From positions 26,290,293 to 26,354,292 of the forward strand of contig OZ024802.1 in assembly GCA_964017045.1 (NCBI GenBank): a stretch of DNA of 64,000 bases. The letters are read 5' to 3'. Source of the DNA: Omphiscola glabra. Its lineage: Eukaryota; Mollusca; Gastropoda; Lymnaeidae. Below the pieces are notes generated by a model that searched no databases, was not told where the DNA came from, and worked only from the letters and a program-made list of their open reading frames with translations. The translations under genes were made by a program, and so were the position numbers. This document shows positions 47,985 to 59,967 of the stretch, piece by piece. Within the stretch, counting starts at the first letter, position 1, and every line of letters begins with the position of its first letter.

Positions 47985-48606
47985 TGTAGCCCGCCAAACA
48001 ATGGCGGCGGCAATGCGAGAACTTCCCATATACTAAAGTTATTTGACAAAACATGGGCTCGAGTAGCGCACTTTTTAAAGTATCCAAATTAGGGCTACAT
48101 CCCAATACCCCCAGGGTACGCCACCGCACACTTTACTCACGCCCTTGAAATACAATATATTCTATGTTCCAACCCTTTTACACCGAAGATTTCTTACACC
48201 ATATTTAAATTGAAGACCTTAGTGCTAAGAGTAATTAAGTCACATTTTTGTCAAAATCAATCTAAACTGTGATCTTTTCTTACCCAGTTTAGCCAAGTGT
48301 ACTGCATAAATTTGAACACATTAAAATGTGCATCAGGCCCTTAATTAAAGACAAAAAATGAAAATAGCCATATTTTATAGACGAACAGTATATTTGAACT
48401 TGATTATCTCAAAATGTGCATTTTGTGACTTAAGTACTTTTAACACTAAGGTCTTCAATTGAAACTATTTCAGTTTCCATGAATAAAAAAATAATAGTAC
48501 GCACCAAAGGCACTCATTGTATTTTTTTTTTTAGAATTGTTTGTAGCGCAGTTAATTGTAATGTTATTTTGCGCGCACTTGAACGCACCATTACACCATA
48601 GTTTCA
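47985..48606 (-). repeat. Interspersed repeat R1, copy 5, host of a nested MITE
   Basis: Carries the R1 landmarks AACAATGGCGGCGGCAATG, CAGGGTACGCCACCGCACAC and TTTTGCGCGCACTTGAA, with MITE R2 inserted at 48216-48452. Confidence 0.7.
48216..48452. mobile_element. MITE R2, copy 2, nested in repeat R1
   Basis: Same termini and interior as the copy at 18104. It interrupts the R1 copy at about 47985-48606 between sequences that are contiguous in the R1 copy at 262-731 (ATTAAATTGAGACTG). Confidence 0.75.
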
Positions 48607-48717
48607 TACCTATAAAATCATATGGATTAATCGTTGATTAAAGACAAGAGCATTTCACAATATAGCATAAGGTAACTATTACATTAAAATATATTCTTTA
48701 CGTGTTCAAAATAAATA

Positions 48718-49085
48718 CGTATCCAGCATTTGCGGGACCAACAATTTGGAACGCCCTTCCTGTCGCTCTCAGCAACAGCCAGACACTGGAGTCCTTCAAA
48801 ACCGATTTGAAAACACGTCTATTTCGCAAACACCTGCAAGGGTGATGTTGTTGTCTACCATCTTTTCAAGCTAGCTATTATCTCCTAGATGTATATTGGC
48901 TCATGTTGTTTATGGTTGCAAGGTGATGTAAAGCTCGTATTTAGTTTTGTATTATTGCGTTTTGTATTTCAATGTGGTAAAATCTAAATTGTTTTCCTTT
49001 CTCCTTCAATGTGGTTGACTTTGTACCGCGCTTCGAGCATTTGGGGATGAAGCGTGATTTTCAAAAAAACTTTATTATTATTGAG
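48718..49085 (+). mobile_element. LINE 3' end, CR1/L2-like, source type for the SINE tail
   Basis: Encodes P-A-F-A-G-P-T-I-W-N-A-L-P-V-A-L, then T-L-E-S-F-K-T-D-L-K-T-R-L-F and a stop. The 3' UTR ends CGCGCTTCGAGCATTTGGGG, ATGAAGCGTGATTTTC and (TTA)n. 5'-truncated. Confidence 0.75.
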
Positions 49086-49334
49086 TACGAACGGGAGGTA
49101 ATGCTAGTAGCCACCTAAAACTATTTAAAACAACAAAATTTCCTTATCGTTAAAAATTGTTTGTGTAGTGAACTGAGTTTCAAATTGGATATTGAATGTC
49201 TACGTTGGCTTTGATATTTAAATAATAAAATTTAATATTATGCGAGGTCCAAAAACAAAAGAATATATTTTAGACATACGTTTTTTGAATGCTCTGGCAT
49301 CGGTCGTCCTGAGACGAGGACTACTTCCTAAAGC

Positions 49335-50570
49335 GCAGGTCAGGTCTACTATATTCCGTCTCTGCGAAGAGAACTAGTTCCTGTCACGCATGTTGGGTCC
49401 ACTCGATTCTTTCTCTGAGAAGAGAACTACTTCCAGTCACACATGTCAGGTCCCCTCGATTCTTTCTCCGAGAAGAGAACAGCTTCCAGTCACCTCATGT
49501 CAGGTCTACTCGATTCTTTCTCTGAGAAGAGAACTACTTCCAGTCACACATGTCAGGTCCCCTCGATTCTTTCTCTGAGAAGAGAACTAGTTCCTGTCAC
49601 GCATGTTGGGTCCACTCGATTCTTTCTCTGCGAAGTGAACTAGTTCCTGTCACGCATGTTGGGTCCCCTCGATTCTTTCTCTGAGAAGAGAATTACTTCC
49701 AGTCACGCATGGCAGGTCCCCTCGATTCTTTCTCTGAGAAGAGAACTAGTTCCTGTCACCCATGTTGGGTCCCCTCGATTCTTTCTCTGAGAAGAGAAAT
49801 AGTTCCTGTCACGCATGTTGGGTCCACTCGATTCTTTCTCTGCGAAGAGAACTAGTTCCTGTCACGCATGTCGGGTCCCCTCGATTCTTTCTCTGAGAAG
49901 AGAATTACTTCCAGTCACGCATGTTGGGTCCACTCGATTCTTTCTCTGCGAAGAGAACTAGTTCCTGTCACGCATGTTGGGTCTACTCGATTCTTTCTCT
50001 GAGAAGAGAATTACTTCCAGTCACGCATGTTGGGTCCACTCGATTCTTTCTCTGCGAAGAGAACTAGTTCCTGTCACGCATGTTGGGTCTACTCGATTCT
50101 TTCTCTGAGAAGAGAATTACTTCCAGTCACGCATGTTGGGTCCACTCGATTCTTTCTCTGAGAAGAGAAATACTTCCACTCACACATGTTAGGTCTACTC
50201 GATTCTTTCTCCGAGAAGAGAACAGCTTCCAGTCACCGCATGTCAGGTCTACTCGATTCTTTCTCTGAGAAGAGAACTGCTTCCAGTCACGCATGTCAGG
50301 TCCCCTCGAATCTTTCTCTGAGAAGAGAACTACTTCCAGACACACATGTCAGGTCCCCTCGATTCTTTCTTCGAGAAGAGAACAGCTTCCAGTCACCTCA
50401 TGTCAGGTCTACTCGATTCTTTCTCTGAGAAGAGAACTGCTTCCAGTCACACATGTCAGGTCCCCTCGATTCTTTCTCTGAGAAGAGAACTACTTCCAGA
50501 CACACATGTCAGGTCCCCTCGATTCTTTCTCTGAGAAGAAAACTACTTCCAGTCAGCATGTCAGGTCAAC
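49335..50570. repeat. 53-bp minisatellite, ~23 units
   Basis: Unit CTCGATTCTTTCTCTGAGAA, then GAGAACTACTTCCAGTCAC and CATGTCAGGTCC. Variants cluster: GCGAAGAGAACTAGTTCCTG units in the first half, CAGCTTCCAGTCACC units in the second. The largest array in the window. Confidence 0.95.
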
Positions 50571-52068
50571 GCTATTGCTTGTTGATTTCAAATTTTCCTT
50601 TCATCTTCCCCTCCCCCACTTTTTTTTTATTGCAAAATGTTTTATACATTTTATGTTTATAAGGGCGTAATTTTAAATGTACGCATCACACAAAATTTGT
50701 TGTTAAATCTATAAGCAAAGCTTATACCATACTCATTGATATCGTACTACTCTGTCGATGTTAACGGGTTTATTAAAGGTCAAGACAATGTGGTATGTTT
50801 GAAACCTTCACTGCCATAATGTATGCTCCCAGCTAAGACATCAAAGCACTGTACAACCCACTAGTGAAATATTACTTCCCCGGCGATTCTGTCGTCCGGA
50901 AGTGGTTAACTTTGTTGGGGTAACTCCCGACCCGCCGGTAGATCTGTCGTTGTAGCGTTCTTCCACTTGATTCAGCAGCGGACTCCACTGTAGACGCAGG
51001 CGTGTCTGCATTTATGGGAAAATGCCCTATAGATAATAGTTACCACTTCCGACCACCACAACCCCCCCCCCATCTTCCTCCGTGTCTCGCCTAGAGTGGT
51101 GACACTGCCACTTCCCGTTTCCTCTTGTTAACAAGTCTCTGAAAGAAGACATCCGGGCCTCACGGGAGTAGGTGCGAATTGCGTAGTTTTTGCTACGAAC
51201 TGAATCAATCAGCTGGGGTCGAAATATTTTTTAAAGGAAGTGGGGGTGTGGGGGGCGTGACAGGTAGGGGAAGAGAAACGTGTGCCTGGGATACTAGACA
51301 TAAAATATTTCCTGAAGTCAGTGTCACTCACAACCGTGAACCTTTTTTTTATGCTCCAGAAAATAAAATAAAAAAATAAGATAAAGTTAATTTTGACTAT
51401 TGCTTCTAGGGGAGTATACTCAAACGACGCTATACAATTCGGAATAAAATATTCACAATTTAGAAAATCAAATCTTTAAAACAAGAGTTTTGTTACGACG
51501 GTCCTTTTATAGCCTAAATTACACATTATTAAATTTCCTCTAATATATCGGTCTTACTTTTTAAAATGGTTGGCCTGTTTTTTTTGTTTTTTTTATTTAT
51601 TTTCAGTGCATCAACGCGAGCCAAATATTAAATTGTAGGTGATCGAATGTAACCAATCAGGTGATAATGATCGAAAAAAAAGAAGGAAAAAAAATATTTC
51701 AAAAAAAATAATAAAAAATAGACTTTAATTAGAGAACAGACAAAAAAAGAGAATTAGAGAATTAGATTAATTTTTTTTTCCCAATTCCTACTCTCACAGG
51801 ATTAAGTCGTTATTTAAACTAAGAACCCTCGGACCAACACAATTTAACATTGTAAAGTTTAATACAATCCCCAGCGCATGTTTGAAGTCTTTACAAGCGA
51901 TACATGTATACTTGTTTTTTTAAATTACTATGAAATAGTGTGTAACAATTTTCATCAAACACTTACATACTTTTCTTATATTTGTGTTACTTGCGGTTTG
52001 ATCGCTGAAGAATGCATCTTCTCGATACGCTTGTCATTTTTTGCGTCCCTTTTTGTTGCAGGTTCTCC
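50571..52068. other. No gene recognised
   Basis: AT-rich with a GC-richer stretch at 50870-51180 that contains no open domain-like frame. Confidence 0.45.
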
Positions 52069-52076
52069 CCATAACT

Positions 52077-52268
52077 CAGCGGTTCTCAACATGTGGGTCG
52101 CGACCCCTTTGGGGGGGGGTCGAACGACCCTTACTCAGTGGTCGACTAAGACGATCGCAAAGCACACATATATGAAGTAGCAACGAAAATAATTTTATGG
52201 ATGGAGATCACCACAGCATGTGGAACTGTATTAAAGGGTCGCGGCACCAGTCAGGTTGAGAACCACTG
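52077..52268 (-). mobile_element. SPIN-like hAT non-autonomous element, copy 7
   Basis: Inverse orientation. Perfect 8-bp duplication CCATAACT at 52069-52076 and 52269-52276; ends CAGCGGTTCTCAAC and GGTTGAGAACCACTG. Confidence 0.93.
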
Positions 52269-52551
52269 CCATAACTTGTTCCACATTATTTCCTACAATG
52301 TTGTTAAACGCACGGACGATTAAAAAAAAGTTATTTGGCAGCATCACATTCTCATGTCTGATGTCTACGGTATGTAAAATTTATTTATATACATTTTCAC
52401 AATAGTCATACGAATTACGTAAAGCCGATAGTGTCATTGCCACCCTATTAAGACAAAGTAGTTCACAAAATGTCTGCCCTTCCTGTTTTCGTGAATAGTG
52501 TATGAGCATTTGATTGTGATACCCAACCCGAATGTAACAAATTGTGTACAC

Positions 52552-52864
52552 TAGGGATGGGCAAAATTTGTTTTGCGTAGGGCCACATCGACAAATGAAA
52601 AGCTATTGGAGGCCCGCATATATATTTTGCCTTATTAGCATTTCATTACGAAGGTCAAGGGCAGTTCACAAAATAAATAGAAAATTGTAACGAAATTTTA
52701 TTAAAAATATTTCAACAATCATAACGGTACATAAATTTCTTAAAAATTTAACAATATTACTTTTTAAAAAAGTATGTATTTTAATTTCTAAATGCCCTCA
52801 GGGACGGCATAACATCTGTTGCCGGGCCCCATGTGGCCGGCGGACCGTACATTGCCCACCCCTG
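52552..52864 (+). mobile_element. hAT-type element, ends TAGGGATGGGCAA / CAGGGGTGGGCAA
   Basis: Inverted termini flank an AT-rich interior with GGGCCACAT and GGCCGGCGGACCGTA blocks near the ends, the classic layout of Charlie-like hAT elements. Perfect 8-bp duplication GTGTACAC at 52544-52551 and 52865-52872. Confidence 0.88.
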
Positions 52865-52872
52865 GTGTACAC

Positions 52873-54179
52873 CATGCGACCGTCAACATAGATTAGGTTT
52901 TTAAAAAAAAAGAAATCTTTCTGGCCACACTGATTACCCACTCTGCCTCCCTTTCTCTTTTCTTCCCACACATCCACCAGTTCACCATCTAAAGTGTTAG
53001 AGTTAAGTCCACTGTTAACGCCAAATCAAATAAAAGTTGGCTCCCACAGGTCGAGGGCCGCGATCCTTTAAAAAAAAAAAAACGTTACTCAGGCTTGAAA
53101 AGACGCGGAAACAGAACACAAAATCCACTCGGGCCTCGTTCCCACTTTGCTCGCGGACTGAAAAGCTCTGCCGTAACAGGAGATCTACTTCCCCTGCTCA
53201 AGTGTCCGAAAATGACCGTAACGACGAGGCACGCAACAATGGGCCCGGGACACAGCATTACGCAGCTTACGTCTCCATCGGCCGTCACCGGCCCAATTAG
53301 CGATAGGCTAAGTCTTTTCATCTGGGGCCCCTCCCGCGGTTTTAATGATTTAACACCTTGGATTTGGTTACCCGTAGCAGAGTGTGTAACGGCTACCCAT
53401 TAAATTCACCGGCGAAGGCTTACGGTATAAATGAACAAACACATTTATTCTAGCCTTGGTCCTTTTTTTGCTTTCCTTTAAAAAAGAAAAGGAAACAGTC
53501 CATCAGCATTCGAATTTCTTTTGAATTTTCGGCAGCTTGGTGTTAAAATACCTACTTCCTGTTCAGATCTGTTTCTGGCTACAAAGAGGCGAACATCAGA
53601 AACGAAAAACGAAATTGATTTTGTATGTTCTAAAAAAAAAAAAAATCAGAGATGATCACTTCATTTCAAAAAAAAAAAAAAAAAAAGAGAGAAAAAACGT
53701 TATTCATGAAATGTTTCTCGATCCGAACTGCTTCAGTGAAGTCGGATGGAGTTCTCACTAGTATCGAATGTCTAGGCTAACAACCATGCGATCTTAATAT
53801 GAATGAATCGAATACTTCCTTATGTCAACTCAAATAAACCGGATCAAATTCAGCAGAGGGTATATGCCCCAGCTATTTATTTTTCTTTTTAGACAAAAAC
53901 CGGAAGTTCAACTTTCAGCATCGCTATTACATCCGCGCAGCTTAACTCGATGCGTGCCCAAAAAAGTTTGGCTCTACCCCCTGCTTCATTCTATGACTTT
54001 TGATGACATTTAATACTAACCACTGGCGATCCTATTCCAAGACTGGTTAGTTCAGATGACCCTGGTCAAATGGTCTCTTGGTAAAAAAAAAAATAAACGT
54101 TTCAAAATTTATACCGAAATTTGTATATTTTATCTGAGTTCAAAAGCCAAATTGGGGCTGATCAGCAAAAAAAAAAAAT
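52873..54179. other. No gene recognised; GC-rich patch
   Basis: 53040-53400 is GC-richer and open in overlapping frames on both strands, without a recognisable motif. The remainder is AT-rich with A runs. Confidence 0.4.
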
Positions 54180-54545
54180 ATCCCGTGACAAGGCTGACCT
54201 GTGTGAGCAAGCTGTCCTGTGTGACCAATGCTCTCCCGTGACCCAAGCAGACCTGTGTGACCAATGATCTCCCGGGACAAAAGCTGACCTGTGTGACCAA
54301 TGATCTTCCGTGACAAAAGCTGACCTGTGTGACCAATGATCTCCCGTGACAAAAGCTGACCTGTGTGACCAATGATCTTCCGTGACAAAAGCAGACCTGT
54401 GTGACCACTGATCTCCCGTGACAAAAGCTGACCTGTGTGACCAATGATCTCCCGTGACAAAAGCTGACCTGTGTGACCAATGATCTCCCGTGTCCAAAGC
54501 TGACCTGTGTGACCAATGATCTCCCGTGACAAAAGCTGACGTGTG
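54180..54545. repeat. 36-bp minisatellite, ~10 units
   Basis: Unit TGACCTGTGTGACCAATGAT, then CTCCCGTGACAAAAGC. Same core as the array at 55.6-56.4 kb. All minus frames are open because 36 is divisible by 3. Confidence 0.93.
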
Positions 54546-54624
54546 TGATCTCCAGTTCTCTCTCACCATTTAAACGAGCTATTTAAAAACAAAGACATTT
54601 ATATTTTCTTCGGACGACTAATTA

Positions 54625-54735
54625 ACCCACTTCCCGTCAATCTTTCGTGCCGAAACTTGGAACATAGACTCGTTGTCCGTGACAACACAGTCTACTAATA
54701 TTTTTTTTTTTTTTGGTCAAACACTTTCGAGAAAC
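54625..54735 (+). repeat. R1 fragment
   Basis: CACTTCCCGTCAATC, GCCGAAACTTGGAACATAG and ACTCGTTGTCCGTGACAACA match the inverse R1 block also present at 13435-13560. Confidence 0.55.
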
Positions 54736-55589
54736 ATTAATGATTAGTATTAAATTGTTGATAATTCGAAATATAATAGTGTTTGAAAGCCTCTGATCAA
54801 AAGCGTATTGGGACGATAAATAAACAAGTTTCCATTATCTAGAATAAAAAATCTTACGTGGACATTTGCGATATTCCCAAATAAATCTGAGGTGCTGTTC
54901 AAATACTGAGCCCGCCTTATAATGCTCCGTGTATACATTGTTCAATCAAATGTGCGGGGTGTGTGTTAATCCCTATTCTGTGACGACGACCCTTATTCCA
55001 TTAATCCTTTGGACGTAAGTCTTCGGATTTTGGACCTTTTTTGAGTCACGCCTACTTCCAAGGACAAAATGTGTGTTGTCCCCCCCCCCCCCCCCCCCGG
55101 CCCACGACTCCACTCTCCCAATTATTATTTTTTTCAGAAATGCGAAGACAATTTTGGAAAATATAATAAAACCTTGACAGTACAGTTTAATGCTATTTAG
55201 ATTTAAGTAAAGCCCTAAGTGATTTCCTTTTTTGATGGAAATTATAACTAGTTAACGGTCTTTAATCAATGACCAGATGCCATAAATGTCATTCTCCTAT
55301 TACGTGTGTGTCTTGTTAGAGTTTTACAATGGCAGGGGCGTTGAAAATCTCGCCACCCCCTCGACAAAGGGCGTATTTGTGATTTTAATCAAACTCGAGG
55401 ATATCGATTAGAAGTTAGCATTTCTTTAAAATCAATTAAAAAAAATAATTTAATAAACAAATGAAAGATATTCTTTTTTAGCCAGGGGCAGCAGAGAAAA
55501 CCCAAATGGGTTGGAAACCCGTGCTCTGGAATCTGGATGTGTTGTGGGTGCTTGTGTACGCCTCTGTGACTAGTTGGTAACGACTGGAC

Positions 55590-56400
55590 CTACCCGTGCG
55601 ACCAATGACCACCCCGCGACCAGGCTAACCTGTCTGACCAATGATCTCCCGTGTCCAAGCTAACCTGTGTGACCAATGATCTCCCGTGTCCAAGCTAACC
55701 TGTGTGACCAATGATCTCCCGTGTCCAAGCTAACCTGTATGACCAATGATCTCCCGTGTCCAAGCTAACCTGTGTGACCAATGATCTCCCGTGTCCAAGC
55801 TAACCTGTTTGACTAATGATCTCCCGTGTCCAAGATAACCTGTTTGACTAATGATCTCCCGCGACCCAGCTAACCTGTCTGACCAATGATCTCCCGTGTC
55901 CAAGCTAACCTGTTTGACTAATGATCTCCCGTGTCCAAGCTAACCTGTTTGAATAATGATCTCCCATGTCCAAGCTAACCTGTTTGACTAATGATCTCCC
56001 GCGACCAATCTAACCTGTCTGACCAATGATCTCCCAAGTCCAAGCTGACCTGTTTGACTAATGATCTCCCGTGTCCAAGCTAACCTGTGTGACCAATGAT
56101 CTCAAGTGTTCAAGTCGTCCTGTTTGACCAATAATATCCAGTGTCCAAGAAGTTCTGCTTGACTAATGATCTCCCGTGTCCAAGCTGACGTTGTGTGTGA
56201 CCAATGATCTCGCCTGTCCAAGCTAATATGTGTAACCAATGATCTCCCGAGTCCAAGCTATCCTGTTTGAACACTGATCTCCCGTGTCCAAGTGGACGTT
56301 GTGTGTGACCAATGATCACCCGTGTCCGAGCTGTTCTGCTTGACCAATGATCTCCCGTGTCCAAGCTGACGTGTTGTGGGACCAATGATCTGCCGTGACT
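55590..56400. repeat. 35-bp minisatellite, ~23 units, sister of the 54.2 kb array
   Basis: Unit TAACCTGTGTGACCAATGAT, then CTCCCGTGTCCAAGC. The TGACCAATGATCTCCCGTG core is shared with the 36-bp array 1 kb upstream. Confidence 0.93.
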
Positions 56401-56464
56401 AAGCAGAGCTGTGAAATTCCAATAGATTGGACAACAAAAATAAAAACTTAACGAACTAATAAAT

Positions 56465-56625
56465 TGTGGACATGATTGCCATGGGCCAGTGGACATGATT
56501 GCCATGGGCCAGTGGACATGATTGCCATGGGCCAGTGGACATGATTGCCATGGGCCAGTGGGCATGATTGCCATGGGCCAGAGGACATGATTGCCCTTGG
56601 CCAGTGGACATGATTGGCATGTAAA
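56465..56625. repeat. 23-bp minisatellite, 7 units
   Basis: Unit GGACATGATTGCCATGGGCC plus AGT. Confidence 0.93.
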
Positions 56626-56869
56626 TAACAGGAAGTAAATAACAGGAAACGCGTAACACCTGAACGTGTGGAGGTCGAGTTTTAGAACCGCTAACTACTT
56701 ACCGAAAACAGACCCTTACCCTGTCCTTATACTTATATACACAAGCACAAACTTTGAGAAATTGACACAAAAAAAATAAAATTCATATAATTTCGAGGTA
56801 GCTCACAAAGCTTCATGAGCCATTTATAAATACATCTTTTCGTATAACGGTATTCTCCTTCACAGTATC

Positions 56870-56985
56870 AGACCGCAGCTGAGCCGCATCACAGCCTTAG
56901 TAGAGGATTTCATTGCATCATTAACTAATACAGACAGATCGGGAACTGTGGTCAAGAGATGGTCCGACTCGTAGAGCTAAGTGAG
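56870..56985 (+). other. Unrecognised short open segment after an acceptor-like site
   Basis: TTCTCCTTCACAG is followed by ~33 open codons in one frame (Q-L-S-R-I-T-A-L-V-E-D-F ...) to a stop. Could be an exon or transposon remnant; no domain recognised. Confidence 0.2.
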
Positions 56986-57182
56986 AGAACCAAAATAAAG
57001 AAAAACAAGACTAATAATGACGTACAAAGTTTTCTGAAGTACATATTTTAGAACAAAATACACCACTAAATCGTGCATAATATATACACTTTTTACACCC
57101 CTACGTCATAGCTATTATGTACAATTTTTTGGTTTTGTTCTCTCGACTGTTTCGAAAATAAAAGTAATTTTAGAATCGAAAA

Positions 57183-57356
57183 AGTTTACGGATTATAAGA
57201 CGTGCCCTAATTTTTAAGCAATTAAAAACACACACAAACACACACACAAAACAACAAAGTTATCATTTTTATATTTATTTCGAGTAGAAAACTCACCTGA
57301 ATTTTCGGATGTAATTTTTCGAAGAAAAATTTTTTGCGTCATATAGTCCGTAAACT
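57183..57356. mobile_element. MITE with ~20-bp inverted ends (AGTTTACGGAYTATA)
   Basis: AGTTTACGGATTATAAGACG at the left is matched by the inverted AGTTTACGGACTATATGACG at the right, 17 of 20 identical. The interior is AT-rich with CACACA. The ends recall pogo/Tigger-type elements, but a TA duplication is not clear. Confidence 0.5.
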
Positions 57357-57699
57357 ACGGTAGGGAAAGTCGTGATCAGGTAAAACTTTAATTGAAAGAT
57401 TGACAGAGCCGTGTAAGCGGAGCCGGATTTTATGAGCCGTACAGCTGAATCCCTTTGCTCGAACCAGAGACAAGAGCAAAGATTGAAGAAGACCGTTAAC
57501 TATTTTAAGTAAACAAAACCTACGGTTTTTTGTTTTTCCGTTAAAAAAAAAAGAATCCCTTATTAAAAATAAAATCGAGCAATGGGGGTGTTGCTGAGAA
57601 TTGGACAAAATATGCAGACAAGTAGCGCTCTTTAACAGAATCGCAATTAGTGCTTCCACCCCACCCCCCCCCCCCCAACCCATGGCTCGCAATCGAAAA

Positions 57700-58075
57700 A
57701 ATATTTCCACGCCCATGAACTATATTAATATTCTAATGACCCACTTGCTTTTACATCGGAGATTTATTTCACCAACTATTTCAGATAAAACAAATGAAAA
57801 TATTACGCAACAAACGCAATTTTTTAATATTATTAATCTCATTTAACGCACTTATCTATAATTTGATTTCATGAAATCGGTGTCGTCACATTTCCTTAAT
57901 CGTCCCCTTGAACAATAGGAAAAAATAATTTTTTTGGGGGCTGGGGCTGAAAATTTGATGAAATGTGTTGTCATCTGCAACGAGTCTATGTGCCAAGTTT
58001 CAGCGCGATTAGTTTGACGGGAAGTGGGTCAGCTGGCTTCCAGAAAATTTTGCCAGCCACGAACAGAAGTCAATA
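57700..58075 (-). repeat. Interspersed repeat R1, copy 6
   Basis: Contains CACGCCCATGAACTATATTA, AATATTACGCAACAAACGCA and the block GAGTCTATGTGCCAAGTTTC. It shows the uninterrupted site into which the SAP fragment was inserted in copy 2. Confidence 0.65.
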
Positions 58076-58449
58076 TAAAAGATATTTGTTGAAGTGTTGA
58101 CTGTGAGACAAAGAGACGGGTCAGATAGCGACTAATGTGAGACAGGAAAGAGCTACTGGGTGACTGTTTTCTCCCGAGTGGACGAGACGCTTCCTATTGC
58201 AAGATTAACCGCAAACATTAGTTAGTAGATGTCCTATAATTGGGGAAGTCATTTTTATCGGAGATCCCCCAATGGAAGTCTATGTGGGAATGGTTATAAG
58301 AGACGAATCGATGCTTGGAGGGTGTTGAGATAGGAAGGCTGCTTAAACGCTTTATCTTACTGTGCCCGATTGGAAGACAGAAGAAAATGGTTATGTCACG
58401 CGTTCATCTTACCTGGCGTAATTTTCCGCAGTGAATGGGCAATGGCATC

Positions 58450-58585
58450 CACACATCGTATACCCCACGGTCAGCCTCAATGATACCGACATATAAGCAT
58501 ACGGCCAGTTAACCTTAATGATATCAACACATGGTATACTGGCTGATCAACCTTAATGATATCAACACATGGTAAACTTACTACC
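58450..58585. repeat. Degenerate ~37-bp tandem repeat, ~3-4 units
   Basis: Unit core AACCTTAATGATATCAACAC followed by ATGGTATACT; related degenerate sequence (GTCGGTATCGTTGA, CTGGCAGTATAC) recurs at 59930 and 60620. Confidence 0.65.
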
Positions 58586-59384
58586 AGGTCAACTTTAAGA
58601 TGGAAGAGGTAGCATGACGAACCAAAAAACAAAATATACGATATTCCAAAGCGGTATTAAAAAAAGTACGCAATATATAAGAATATTTATTTAAATCTAT
58701 ACGAATTAAAATTGTTCTCCTGCAGTTTTGAAACAAAAACTTGTGACTTGTTTGTTTCTTTCTCAATGTTTATTCACTTGCGCTTATGAACGCAAGTAAT
58801 ATAAACCCAAGGTGAAGCACAAATTAAAAATAAAATATTTTCTAAAAATCTTGTTTGAGAATCCGGTACATCGCATGCTTGTGTCTGGTGATTGTGGAAA
58901 TCACACTTGGGGAAAAAAATGAAGGGTTAGGTCAGTCGGTTAAAATTTTTTTTTTTGGTCAGAAGTACAGCATTAAGCGGGACAACTCTCTAGAGTTCAT
59001 TCATAAACAGGACACGCCATTGCTGGTTCGGCGTTCATTCATGAAGACCCCCCCCCCAACCACTACAGCCTGGAGTAATGAGGCTCAACACACTTGTCCC
59101 CCCCCCCCCCCAGGGACTTAGGGGCCACACTCAACGCTTAGATAAGCCCGGGCGCTTAGTCGCGTTGTGAGGAATGCCTGACTTGGATTACCTGGCCTTT
59201 CTCCCGAACTTAGAGTTGGCCTTAATAAAAAAAAAATATATATATATTGGAATCTTCCTGAGTCGAAAACAAAACAACAACCCGGCTGTCTGTCATCTGA
59301 TGCTGCCATTCAAAATGTTAACAATCTCAATGAAAGAAAGTCTCATCAAATACTTGAAATGGTAGCGATATTTATGGTGGATTC

Positions 59385-59578
59385 CAGAGGCGTTAGCTAA
59401 AGGAGGGAGGGAGGCAGCTGTCCCTGGGCACTAGACTTGTTAAGGGCACCAAAATGAGTTTTGGTAATATTATTTTTAATTGATGAAAACAATGGGTTTG
59501 AGAGTTGGAAAAAAGAAATGGAGGCCATTTGAAATGAATATTATCCCCCGGGCGCCAAACACTCTAGCTACGCCTATG
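59385..59578 (+). mobile_element. hAT-like MITE, ends CAGAGGCGTTAGCTA / TAGCTACGCCTATG
   Basis: Imperfect inverted termini with an internal GGGCACCAAAATG block. Flanking 8-mers GTGGATTC and GTGGTCTC match at 6 of 8. Probably an older insertion of a fourth hAT-like family. Confidence 0.65.
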
Positions 59579-59967
59579 GTGGTCTCAATTCATTTTTTTA
59601 TGTTTACGTTTGCCCATCTCGATTTTTTCTAATTTCCTATCAATTTATTCCCCTCACACACACCCCCATATTAAAAATGAAGCAGCGAAATTGTGTTTCT
59701 CCACAATTATGCAAAAAGTCTTGTGCAATTTCTCCACAAAAAATGCTCAAATGTCTTGTGCAATTTCTCCACAAATAATGGAATGTGAAAAGTCTTAAGT
59801 CTTAAGCAATTGTGACAATAAGGCTGCAAATAATTATCTGTACATTTTTGGTCACTTGCCTCGAGTGTGGTGCCAATAAAGGTGTCTCGATGTTCTAGTC
59901 AGTAACTGGATCTATACCATGTGTTGATATTAATGCTTACCTGGCAGTATACTGTGTGTCGGTATCG

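Noticed and set aside
53037..53403. Overlapping 78-102 codon frames on both strands
   Set aside because: GC-rich patch with open frames in several registers but no recognisable motif; not enough to call a gene.
54130..54569. Three overlapping ~130-codon frames on the minus strand
   Set aside because: All are the 36-bp repeat read in three registers.
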